Shown here: piece by piece, positions 1 through 5,511 of the stretch
How the letters are laid out: the number at the start of each line of letters is the position of its first letter
How positions within the stretch are numbered: the first letter of the stretch is position 1
Assembly: GCA_964476705.1 (NCBI GenBank)
Contig: CAYZBM010000085.1
Coordinates: 1 to 7,556, forward strand
DNA: 7,556 nt
From: CAYZBM01 sp964476705
GTDB taxonomy: Bacteria; Pseudomonadota; Alphaproteobacteria; Rickettsiales; UBA6187
Direction of reading: 5' to 3'
The notes under the pieces: model-generated
What the model saw: only the letters and a program-made list of their open reading frames with translations
Told to the model about the DNA's origin: nothing
Database searches by the model: none
Position numbers and translations under genes: made by a program

Positions 1-132
1 TCTGAGATGAAATCTGACATAGCTAATCTAAGATCTGAGATGAAATCTGACATAGTTAATCTAAGATCTGAGATGAAATCTGACATAGCTAATCTAAGAT
101 CTGAGATGAAATCTGACATATTTGATCTTAGG
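1..132 (+). repeat. 33-bp in-frame tandem repeat, four copies
   Basis: Units lie at 1-33, 34-66, 67-99 and 100-132. Units 1 and 3 are identical. Unit 2 differs by one base (C to T at position 56, Ala to Val). Unit 4 matches for about its first 21 bases and then diverges, and from 133 the pattern decays. Near-identity at DNA level, silent sites included, points to recent expansion by slippage or recombination. The array may continue left of the window. Confidence 0.93.
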
Positions 133-324
133 TCGGATATGAATAATATTAAAGTTGAACTCAAAAAGGACATTGAGCTTATTGGCAAGAATATTGAAAT
201 TTCAGAAAAAAATATGACAATAAAATTAGGAGTTATGATGTTATCAGGATTTAGCATAATGGGAGTAATTCTAGGAATTATCTTTAAATTCTCAGAAATT
301 ATGAGATATTTTGGTGTCAATTGA
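1..324 (+). CDS. 3' end of a hendecad-repeat coiled-coil protein with a C-terminal membrane anchor (5' truncated)
   Basis: The reading frame is open from the first base, so the gene begins upstream of the window; the ATG at 7 is only the first Met inside a repeat. The 107 visible residues start with four 11-residue repeats of the type MKSDIANLRSE (the fourth is diverged), then a charged helical stretch with irregular repeats, then a hydrophobic segment at about visible residues 76-97 (LGVMMLSGFSIMGVILGIIF) and a short tail ending YFGVN. Eleven-residue periodicity with hydrophobics at M, I and L is typical of a right-handed hendecad coiled coil. A coiled coil followed by a single C-terminal membrane helix resembles small DUF1640/CCDC90-like bacterial proteins, but that family link is only a guess. 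It converges with envZ, the stops lying 17 bp apart, with no evident terminator between them. The function is unknown. Confidence 0.7.
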   Translation, partial: SEMKSDIANLRSEMKSDIVNLRSEMKSDIANLRSEMKSDIFDLRSDMNNIKVELKKDIELIGKNIEISEKNMTIKLGVMMLSGFSIMGVILGIIFKFSEIMRYFGVN

Positions 325-341
325 AAATACGGCTAACTATC

Positions 342-1664
342 CTAAATAGGCAAAGAAATCACCACTCTTAAGCCGGCACCATCAGGGTTATCTTCAAGGT
401 TTATTTCTCCACCATAACGGGAGACCAAATCTCGAGTAATGGCAAGTCCTAAGCCAACGCCTCCAGTTTCTCTGTTTCTTGAAGTATCAAGCCGGTAAAA
501 TGGTTTAAAGACATCTTTACGTTTATCTTTAGGAATTCCTGGGCCATTATCATCAACTATAATAAGTAAATCTTTGGCTTCTGTTTTTATTTTGATTTTT
601 ATAACACTGGAGTAGCGTGCGGCATTATCAATTATATTAGAAATTATTCTACTAAAGCAGCTTTTACTTATACTTAAATTTATATCATTTTTAGTTTCTA
701 AACTAATGGAGACTTGTTTATTGGGGTGATTTTGAATGATATGATTAATAGTTTGAACTATATTTACTGATTCAATATCAGTTATATTAGCTTTTTTACT
801 AAAATCTAAATAAGCGCTAATCATTGCCTTCATTTCATTTATGTCATTCTCTATGCCTAGTTTTTGTTTGTTTTCTGGCATTAAAGCTAATTGTAACTTC
901 ATTCTGGTTAATGGAGTTCTTAAGTCATGCGATACTCCAGCTAGCATCTCGGTACGCTGTGAGACCTGGCGGTCAATTCGTTCTTTCATTTCTAAAAAAG
1001 CAATTGAGGCTTTACGTATTTCGCGGGCACCTTCTGGTTTGAAACTATTTATTTCTTGCCCCTTACCAAATTTATAAGCGGCATTAGCTAGTCTAATTAT
1101 TGGTCTTATTTGATTACGCATAAATATAAGCGAAATAAAAATCAGAATAATAGCCGTGCCAGTCATCCACATTATAAATATATAAGTTGTGGGGTTGGTT
1201 AATCTTTTATTAGTGAAGCTAATATGTATAATATGTTTATTAGTTTTTACATCGACAACTATATTATTTCCATCATCAGTACGGTAAATAGTATATGGAT
1301 ATTTTATTTTATTATTTAGATATTTGCGAATTAATTGATGGTTATGTGATTTAGGGTTATTTCTTAAATTGTCTAGTTTTAAGTCTTTGCCAATTAATAT
1401 TATCGAAAAATCAAGTGCTTGTCCGAATCTTGCGATATTGTTATTTAAGTTCTCTGATGATGATTGTTCTATACCATCTACAACTAAAGCAAGCTCACCA
1501 GCTAAGGCTTGCGACATTTTATCACTAACATTATCCCAATGTCTTTCATAAAACATATAGATAGTTATTCCTTGTGCAAAAAAAATAGGGATAGTAAAAA
1601 TTAAAAGGAATCTAGCAAATATAGAATCTGGCAAATAACGCTTAATTTTTCTAATTATTCTCAT
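342..1664 (-). CDS. envZ: EnvZ-type sensor histidine kinase
   Basis: This 440-residue inner-membrane sensor kinase autophosphorylates on His and passes phosphate to an OmpR-like regulator, encoded just upstream. Domains in order: membrane helix at about 17-38, periplasmic sensor region about 39-160, second membrane helix about 161-182, HAMP linker about 183-235, and a dimerisation/phosphoacceptor domain with the H-box AGVSHDLRTPLTRMKLQL (His246). The HATPase domain has N-box residues N343 and N347, G1 box DDNGPGIP (371-378), F-box VFKPFYRLD (386-393) and G2 box GGVGLGLA (401-408). The H-box is essentially that of EnvZ and all catalytic residues are present, so the kinase looks functional. A GAGGA Shine-Dalgarno (1668-1672) sits 3 nt before the ATG. 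Unusually, it is separated from ompR by 209 bp of structured sequence. The name rests on the H-box, the length and the pairing with ompR; the signal sensed cannot be read from the sequence. Confidence 0.9.
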   Translation of the reverse strand: MRIIRKIKRYLPDSIFARFLLIFTIPIFFAQGITIYMFYERHWDNVSDKMSQALAGELALVVDGIEQSSSENLNNNIARFGQALDFSIILIGKDLKLDNLRNNPKSHNHQLIRKYLNNKIKYPYTIYRTDDGNNIVVDVKTNKHIIHISFTNKRLTNPTTYIFIMWMTGTAIILIFISLIFMRNQIRPIIRLANAAYKFGKGQEINSFKPEGAREIRKASIAFLEMKERIDRQVSQRTEMLAGVSHDLRTPLTRMKLQLALMPENKQKLGIENDINEMKAMISAYLDFSKKANITDIESVNIVQTINHIIQNHPNKQVSISLETKNDINLSISKSCFSRIISNIIDNAARYSSVIKIKIKTEAKDLLIIVDDNGPGIPKDKRKDVFKPFYRLDTSRNRETGGVGLGLAITRDLVSRYGGEINLEDNPDGAGLRVVISLPI

Positions 1665-1685
1665 GATTCCTCAATCCCGTATAAT
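1658..1685 (+). promoter_or_regulatory. Candidate plus-strand promoter at the left edge of the insert
   Basis: A perfect TATAAT at 1680-1685 straddles the boundary of the 19-bp repeat and the insert. A weak TTCTCA lies at 1658-1663 with 16-bp spacing. The predicted start, near 1691-1692, coincides with the first base of hairpin H1. The good -10 box is the main support; the -35 is poor and AT-rich DNA yields such boxes by chance. Confidence 0.35.
1666..1684. repeat. 19-bp direct repeat, envZ-side copy
   Basis: The 19 bases ATTCCTCAATCCCGTATAA here are identical to 1876-1894. This copy lies immediately 5' of the envZ ATG and contains its GAGGA ribosome binding site (minus strand). It matches the last codons of ompR, so it looks like one side of a target duplication flanking the 1685-1875 insert. 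Confidence 0.9.
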
Positions 1686-1690
1686 TTGCC

Positions 1691-1752
1691 TGCAAAAAAA
1701 TGTTTTAAAAGAAAAAAAAGAAATAAATTTTCTTTTAAAACATTTTTTTGCA
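1691..1752. repeat. Perfect 25-bp inverted repeat (stem-loop H1)
   Basis: Arms 1691-1715 and 1728-1752 are exact reverse complements, starting TGCAAAAAAATG on the left and separated by a 12-nt A-rich loop. It is the largest hairpin in the insert. A perfect AT-rich palindrome of this size is typical of small non-autonomous elements or of a double-stranded RNA segment. It lies within 40 bp of the envZ start and, on the minus strand, would lie in the envZ leader of any ompR-envZ read-through transcript. Confidence 0.93.
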
Positions 1753-1762
1753 AATAGTTCTG

Positions 1763-1802
1763 TGTTTATAATTCTTGGGATCGGCCCTGCGAATTATAAA
1801 CA
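1763..1802. repeat. 12-bp stem-loop H2 with GC-rich tip
   Basis: Arms TGTTTATAATTC (1763-1774) and GAATTATAAACA (1791-1802) are perfectly complementary. The 16-nt loop can add a GGG/CCC pairing (1777-1779 with 1785-1787). The GC-rich tip stands out in very AT-rich sequence. Confidence 0.85.
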
Positions 1803-1809
1803 AATATTG

Positions 1810-1840
1810 AAAAATGAACACTGGTTCATTTTTGTTTTTT
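1810..1840 (+). terminator. Rho-independent terminator-like hairpin H3 in the insert
   Basis: A 10-bp stem, AAAAATGAAC (1810-1819) with GTTCATTTTT (1824-1833), encloses a 4-nt loop. On the plus strand it continues as G then a run of T (1835-1841), a good intrinsic terminator. On the minus strand the 3' arm also ends in five T, so it could weakly terminate ompR transcripts before envZ. No annotated plus-strand gene needs it, which supports a plus-strand RNA inside the insert. Confidence 0.65.
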
Positions 1841-1873
1841 TATATTTAAGGTAAAGTTAAGTAAACATTCTTA

Positions 1874-2557
1874 TTATTCCTCAATCCCGTATAAAATATA
1901 ACCTTTACCTCTAACTGTTTTTAAATAGGCTGGTTGTTTTGGATTTTCTTCAATTTTATTTCTTAATCTAGTTATTTGTACATCTATAGAACGTTCATTA
2001 ATTCCGCTGCTTAAAGCCGCTAATTCTTCTCTACTTACAATTTTGCCGATATTATCGCATAATGCCTTAAGTAGTAAATTTTCGCTACTAGTTAAAATTA
2101 TAGGTAGCGAATTATTGGTTAGATTTTGGGTATTCTTATTAAAAATATAATTACCAATTCGATAAATTTTTTTTGGTTCTTGCTCTTTTTTGCTTCGATT
2201 TAGAATATTTTGTATTCGCAAAAGTAATTCTCTAGGTTCAAAAGGTTTAGCTAAGTAATCATCAGCACCAGATGAGAGGCCAGATATCCTATCTTCAATA
2301 TCATTCATGGCAGTTAGCATTAATATTGGCGTTTTTTTGCTTTTGCGTAATTTTTTTGTAAACTCTATTCCTGTTTCTCCCGGCATCATTACGTCAACTA
2401 TTAATAGATCAAATTTATATTTTTGTAATTTTTCATTAGCAACAAAGGTATCTTTAGCTTCAGTTATAAAATAGCCTTTATCTTGTAAGAACTGCGAAAG
2501 TAGAGTTCTTATTCCGGTATCGTCGTCAATTATTAGTAAATGTACTATTTCGGTCAT
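1874..2557 (-). CDS. ompR: OmpR-family response regulator
   Basis: A 227-residue cytoplasmic transcription factor and partner of the adjacent EnvZ. The receiver domain (about 5-120) has the acidic pocket D11-D13, phosphoacceptor D55 in LLIVDVMMPG, T82 in the LTA motif and K104 in YLAKPFEPRE, all the residues needed for phosphorylation. The C-terminal winged-helix DNA-binding domain (about 130-223) has the recognition-helix region RSIDVQITRLRNKIE (189-203) and the wing TVRGKGYIL (214-222). Length and D55 match the OmpR group. The present C-terminus is YGIEE; the stop TAA is partly supplied by the downstream insert, and the inferred ancestral end is one Ser longer. No clear Shine-Dalgarno precedes the ATG. 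A good minus-strand promoter lies about 65-90 bp upstream of the start. Target genes cannot be inferred. Confidence 0.93.
   Translation of the reverse strand: MTEIVHLLIIDDDTGIRTLLSQFLQDKGYFITEAKDTFVANEKLQKYKFDLLIVDVMMPGETGIEFTKKLRKSKKTPILMLTAMNDIEDRISGLSSGADDYLAKPFEPRELLLRIQNILNRSKKEQEPKKIYRIGNYIFNKNTQNLTNNSLPIILTSSENLLLKALCDNIGKIVSREELAALSSGINERSIDVQITRLRNKIEENPKQPAYLKTVRGKGYILYGIEE
1876..1894. repeat. 19-bp direct repeat, ompR-side copy
   Basis: Identical to 1666-1684. This copy encodes the C-terminal residues of OmpR (YGIEE) on the minus strand. The first insert bases beyond it complete the present TAA stop. Confidence 0.9.
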
Positions 2558-2590
2558 AAGTTGAATTTACGGGTTATTTCTTAAATAAAA

Positions 2591-2619
2591 TTGATTTTTT
2601 CGTTGCGAAACATTATAAG
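2591..2619 (+). promoter_or_regulatory. Promoter of ilvE
   Basis: TTGATT (2591-2596), a 17-bp spacer and TATAAG (2614-2619) on the plus strand. The predicted start near 2626 gives a leader of about 51 nt. It faces the ompR promoter, with the two -10 boxes only 2 bp apart. Confidence 0.5.
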
Positions 2620-2621
2620 AC

Positions 2622-2650
2622 ACTATAGTTATCAATTTTTAATTAGTCAA
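2622..2650 (-). promoter_or_regulatory. Promoter of ompR
   Basis: On the minus strand TTGACT (plus coordinates 2645-2650) and TATAGT (2622-2627) are separated by 17 bp, each matching five of six consensus bases. The predicted start near 2615 gives a leader of about 58 nt before ompR. Confidence 0.6.
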
Positions 2651-2676
2651 AATTTTGCGAATAATTTGAGAATATT

Positions 2677-3549
2677 ATGAATATAGTTCCTTTTGATCAA
2701 CGTGAAGGTTACATTTGGTATAATGGTAAAATGGTTAATTGGCCAGATTGTAAAGTTCATGTGTTAAATCATGGTTTGCATTATGCGAGCTCAGTATTTG
2801 AAGGAATGCGGGCCTATAATGGTAAGATATTTAAGCTTTATGAACATATTAAGCGTTTGCATGATTCTGCGGAAATATTAGGATTTGAGATTCCTTTTTC
2901 TATAGAAGAGCTAATTAATGCTTCAAATGAAATTATCAAGGTCCAAAAAATTACTAATGGTTATGTAAGACCGGTTGCCTTTAGAGGTAGTGAAAAGATG
3001 AAGGTATATTCCGATGGAATATCTACACAAACAGCAATAGCTGCGTGGGAGTGGCCGGCTTATTTTTCTCCAGATTTATATAAAACTGGTATAAAATTAT
3101 GTTGGTCAAAATGGCGTCGTCCGGCTCCAGATATGGCGCCAACGCAAAGTAAAGCTGCCGGTCTGTATATGATTTGTACTTTAAGTAAGCAAGATGCTGA
3201 AAATCATGGTTTTGATGATGCTATGATGTTAGATTATCGTGGTTATATTGCAGAAGCCACAGGTGCTAACTTTTTTATGGTTGTAGATGGAGTATTACAT
3301 ACGCCAATAGCTGATTGTTTTTTAGATGGTATTACTAGGCAGACAATTATTGAGCTGGCAAAAAAATTGGGAATTGAAGTTGTGATCCGTCATATTCATA
3401 AATAAGAATTATCTGTAGCCACTGAAGCTTTTTTAACTGGAACTGCAGCAGAAATAACTCCAATTGGTATAATAGGAGAATATAAATTTACGCCAGGTGA
3501 AATTACTAATAAACTAAGAGCAGCTTACGCAGATTTAGTTAGGAGTTAA
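2677..3549 (+). pseudogene. ilvE: Branched-chain amino-acid aminotransferase, interrupted by one in-frame stop
   Basis: A fold-type IV PLP enzyme that transaminates Leu, Ile and Val with 2-oxoglutarate. Residues 1-242 carry the N-terminal motif LNHGLHYASSVFEGMRAY (30-47), the catalytic Lys159 in TQSKAAGLYM, EATGANFF (193-200) and the PLP-phosphate motif LDGITRQTIIELA (217-228). Translation meets TAA at 3403-3405. The same frame, without a shift, then runs on for 47 codons with ELSVATEAFLTGTAAEITPIG, the conserved C-terminal substrate-binding region, and ends at TAA 3547-3549. The expected residue at the stop is Glu, so a single GAA-to-TAA change explains it. Without the tail the protein lacks the TGTAAE loop and is probably inactive. 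Because the tail is otherwise intact, the mutation is recent, is suppressed by read-through, or is a sequencing error. Full length would be 290 residues, normal for the family. Confidence 0.88.
3541..3545 (+). promoter_or_regulatory. Shine-Dalgarno of the HIT gene inside the ilvE tail
   Basis: AGGAG, 9 nt before the ATG at 3555, forms part of the last two sense codons of the full-length ilvE frame (AGG AGT TAA). Ribosomes finishing ilvE would arrive here, so the premature ilvE stop could weaken translational coupling to the HIT gene. Confidence 0.7.
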
Positions 3550-3554
3550 TTTAT

Positions 3555-3959
3555 ATGTTTAAACTTGATCCAATTTTAGAAAAAGATACTATTTTTCTTG
3601 GTGACTTAAGTTTAAGTCGAGTTTTACTAATGAATAATAGTCTTTTTCCTTGGTTAATTTTAGTACCAAGAAAAGAAAATTTGAGTGAGATTATAGATTT
3701 AAGCCCAAGAGATAGTGAAGTTCTTTTAAGTGAAATTAGATATTTAAGCTTGAGCTTTAAAAAACTATTTAATCCTACTAAACTAAATGTGGCAGCATTA
3801 GGCAACCAAGTAAAGCAATTGCATGTCCATGTGATAGCTCGTTTTGAAAATGATCAGGCTTGGCCTAATCCAGTATGGGGTTATGATAAAGTTTTATATA
3901 CTGATGAGCAGCTCGATAAAATAGTTACCAGACTTAAAGCTACTGTCTTTGAGCTTTAA
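3555..3959 (+). CDS. HIT-family (histidine triad) nucleotide-binding protein
   Basis: A 134-residue cytoplasmic protein of the histidine-triad superfamily, whose members hydrolyse or transfer nucleotide phosphates, for example dinucleoside polyphosphates or nucleoside phosphoramidates. The signature is ALGNQVKQLHVHVIARF (81-97). The canonical HxHxH triad reads Q88-L-H90-V-H92, so Gln replaces the first His; this variant is common in the proteobacterial branch, and the nucleophilic His corresponds to H90 or H92. The N-terminal half contains LILVPRKENLSEIIDL, the strand-helix expected in the fold. The C-terminus includes AWPNPVWGY. It starts 5 bp after the ilvE reading frame with an AGGAG site and is probably co-transcribed with ilvE. 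The precise substrate is unknown. Confidence 0.88.
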   Translation: MFKLDPILEKDTIFLGDLSLSRVLLMNNSLFPWLILVPRKENLSEIIDLSPRDSEVLLSEIRYLSLSFKKLFNPTKLNVAALGNQVKQLHVHVIARFENDQAWPNPVWGYDKVLYTDEQLDKIVTRLKATVFEL

Positions 3960-4007
3960 GTTTTAAAAAGTCATTATTTTGAAAAAAGAATCAATTTGCC
4001 ACACTAC

Positions 4008-4049
4008 TATAATCGTGATATATACTAGCCATTAAAATACTTATATAAT
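4008..4049 (+). promoter_or_regulatory. Candidate -10 elements upstream of dapA
   Basis: The 103-bp gap between the HIT gene and dapA has two perfect TATAAT hexamers, 4008-4013 and 4044-4049, neither with a convincing -35. The upstream one would give a leader of about 40 nt. The downstream one would give an almost leaderless message starting at the ATG at 4063, which would fit the lack of a Shine-Dalgarno. Confidence 0.35.
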
Positions 4050-4062
4050 ATTGGTTACACAT

Positions 4063-4941
4063 ATGTTTCACGGCGCTATTACAGCTTTAGTTACACCTTT
4101 TTTACATGATAAATTTGATGAATCTGCTTATGCTCAAATTATAAAATGGCAGATAGAGCAGGGTATAGATGGTTTGGTTACTTGTGGTACTACTGGCGAG
4201 TCGCCAACTTTAGACCATGATTTACATAATTATGTGGTTGAATCTTGCGTTAAAGCGGCAAAAGGCAAAGTTCCAGTTATGGCTGGAGCTGGGTCTAATT
4301 GCACTAAAGAAGCTATTCGATTATGCGAACATGCTAAAAAAGTTGGTGCTGATGCAGTTTTAATTGCAACTCCTTATTATAACAAACCTAATCAAGAAGG
4401 TATTTTTCAGCATTTTAAAGCGATTAATGATTCGGTTGATATTCCTATTTATATTTATAATATTCCTGGTCGTTCGGTGGTGGATATTTGTGATGAAACA
4501 ATAGTGAGAATTGCAAACTTAAAAAATGTTGTAGGTTTAAAAGATGCTACCGGTAATTTAGCGCGAGTTAGTACTTTAAGAATGCATGATTTAAAAGATT
4601 TTATTCAATTATCTGGAGAAGATGGTACGGCGGTTGCTTTTAATTCTCAAGGTGGAGAGGGAGTTATTTCGGTTACGTCTAACGTGGCGCCAAAAGCTGT
4701 GGCCTTAGTGCAAAAATATTTAAAAGATGGTGATTATAAAAATGCTCTAGAACTTCATGATAAGCTTATGCCTTTGCATGTTGCTATGTTTTGTGATGCA
4801 AGTCCAGCGCCGGCTAAATATGCTTTAAGTTTGCTAAATAAATGTACTTTTGATGTTAGATTGCCATTAGTGTCACTTAATCCAGAAAAACAAAAAATTG
4901 TTAAAGATGCAATGATTAGATCCGGTATCTTAGAAAAATGA
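4063..4941 (+). CDS. dapA: 4-hydroxy-tetrahydrodipicolinate synthase
   Basis: Condenses pyruvate with aspartate semialdehyde, the first committed step to diaminopimelate for peptidoglycan and to lysine. The 292-residue protein has the length of E. coli DapA and belongs to the class I aldolase (TIM-barrel) NAL/DHDPS family. Visible motifs: MFHGAITALVTPF at the start, GTTGESPTL (42-50) with the catalytic Thr pair, Tyr132 and Arg137 in YIYNIPGRS, and the Schiff-base Lys160 in VVGLKDATG. Every active-site residue expected is present. I chose the ATG at 4063 over an in-frame TTG at 4051 because it gives the family-typical N-terminus. No good Shine-Dalgarno is visible. The stop TGA overlaps the smpB start as ATGA, implying translational coupling. 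Confidence 0.95.
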   Translation: MFHGAITALVTPFLHDKFDESAYAQIIKWQIEQGIDGLVTCGTTGESPTLDHDLHNYVVESCVKAAKGKVPVMAGAGSNCTKEAIRLCEHAKKVGADAVLIATPYYNKPNQEGIFQHFKAINDSVDIPIYIYNIPGRSVVDICDETIVRIANLKNVVGLKDATGNLARVSTLRMHDLKDFIQLSGEDGTAVAFNSQGGEGVISVTSNVAPKAVALVQKYLKDGDYKNALELHDKLMPLHVAMFCDASPAPAKYALSLLNKCTFDVRLPLVSLNPEKQKIVKDAMIRSGILEK

Positions 4942-5420
4942 GTAACGCAGAAAATGAGAATTATTCTAAGCTTGTAGCGCAAAATCGTAAAGCTCATTAT
5001 GAATATGAAATTTTAGAAAAATTTGAAGCCGGCATAATGTTAACTGGTAGTGAAGTTAAATCTTTGCGTAATGGTAAAGCCAGTATTGCCGAAGCTTTTG
5101 CTGATATTGATGGTAAAAATATATTATTGCGCAACATGACCATTTCGCGCTATAATGAAGCAAGTGGGCAAAATCATGAAGAAAAAAGACCACGAAAGCT
5201 ATTACTGCATAAAAGCGAAATTAATAAACTTATCGGTAAAATCCAGGTAAAAGGCCTAACTTTAGTGCCGCTTACTGTATATTTTAATAAAAAAAATTTA
5301 GTTAAACTGGAGCTAGCCTTAGTTAAGGGTAAAAAACTCCATGATAAAAGAGAAACTGAGAAAAAACGTGACTGGAATAAACAGAAGGCCAGAGTGCTAA
5401 AAACTGCAAATAAAAACTAG
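4938..5420 (+). CDS. smpB: SsrA-binding protein SmpB
   Basis: Binds tmRNA and brings it to stalled ribosomes in trans-translation. The 160-residue protein shows the OB-fold core and conserved blocks: QNRKAHYEYEI (15-25), AGIMLTGSEVKSLRNGKASI (31-50), RKLLLHKSEI (86-95), LVPLTVYF (109-116) and LALVKGKKLHDKRE (126-139), followed by the basic C-terminal tail with W146 that folds into the decoding site. It overlaps dapA by 4 nt. The ssrA gene is not recognised in this window. In intracellular bacteria with decaying genes, rescue of ribosomes from broken messages would be relevant, but that is inference. Confidence 0.97.
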   Translation: MSNAENENYSKLVAQNRKAHYEYEILEKFEAGIMLTGSEVKSLRNGKASIAEAFADIDGKNILLRNMTISRYNEASGQNHEEKRPRKLLLHKSEINKLIGKIQVKGLTLVPLTVYFNKKNLVKLELALVKGKKLHDKRETEKKRDWNKQKARVLKTANKN

Positions 5421-5511
5421 TTTGTTATAAAATTGTAATATTTGTATGGTAGCATAGTTTATAAGATAAAAAATTATAGAAATAACTACAAAGTTATAGG
5501 TAATATTCGCG

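Larger units (their letters stand above)
1692..1840 (+). ncRNA. Hypothetical ~150-nt three-hairpin RNA, antisense to the ompR-envZ spacer
   Basis: Between the candidate promoter and the terminator H3 the sequence folds into H1 (25 bp), H2 (12 bp plus GC tip) and H3, with short linkers. Promoter, structured body and intrinsic terminator are in the right order for a small RNA gene on the plus strand. No known RNA family is recognised, and the structure may instead be only the inverted repeats of a dead element. Transcription is an inference. Confidence 0.25.
1685..1875. mobile_element. 191-bp structured insertion at the ompR-envZ junction
   Basis: The segment between the two 19-bp repeats resembles neither flank. 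Joining 1665 directly to 1876 makes ompR end in YGIEES followed by TGA, with that TGA overlapping the envZ ATG as ATGA, the usual compact arrangement of this pair; this is the main argument for an insertion. The segment consists largely of three consecutive inverted repeats (1691-1752, 1763-1802, 1810-1833). It has no transposase and is of MITE or palindromic-element size, but it matches no family I can name. A 19-bp target duplication would be long for an ordinary insertion sequence, so another duplication mechanism is possible. Because the repeat carries both the ompR C-terminus and the envZ ribosome binding site, both genes stay intact. Confidence 0.7.

Noticed and set aside
824..1551. Plus-strand frames opposite envZ
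   Set aside because: Antisense frames of a well-supported kinase gene, with no start signals and no recognisable protein.
1663..1854. 63-codon plus-strand frame across the insert
   Set aside because: Its sequence is made of the inverted-repeat arms, it has no ribosome binding site, and it resembles no protein; the structure explains the sequence better.
3551..3805. 84-codon minus-strand frame opposite the HIT gene
   Set aside because: Antisense shadow; the plus strand has the HIT motif and an AGGAG site.
4051..4062. TTG start for dapA four codons upstream
   Set aside because: No ribosome site, and the ATG at 4063 gives the family-typical MF-G-ITALVTPF start and usual 292-residue length.
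4755..4997. Minus-strand frame over the dapA/smpB junction
   Set aside because: Lies opposite two conserved genes and has no recognisable features.
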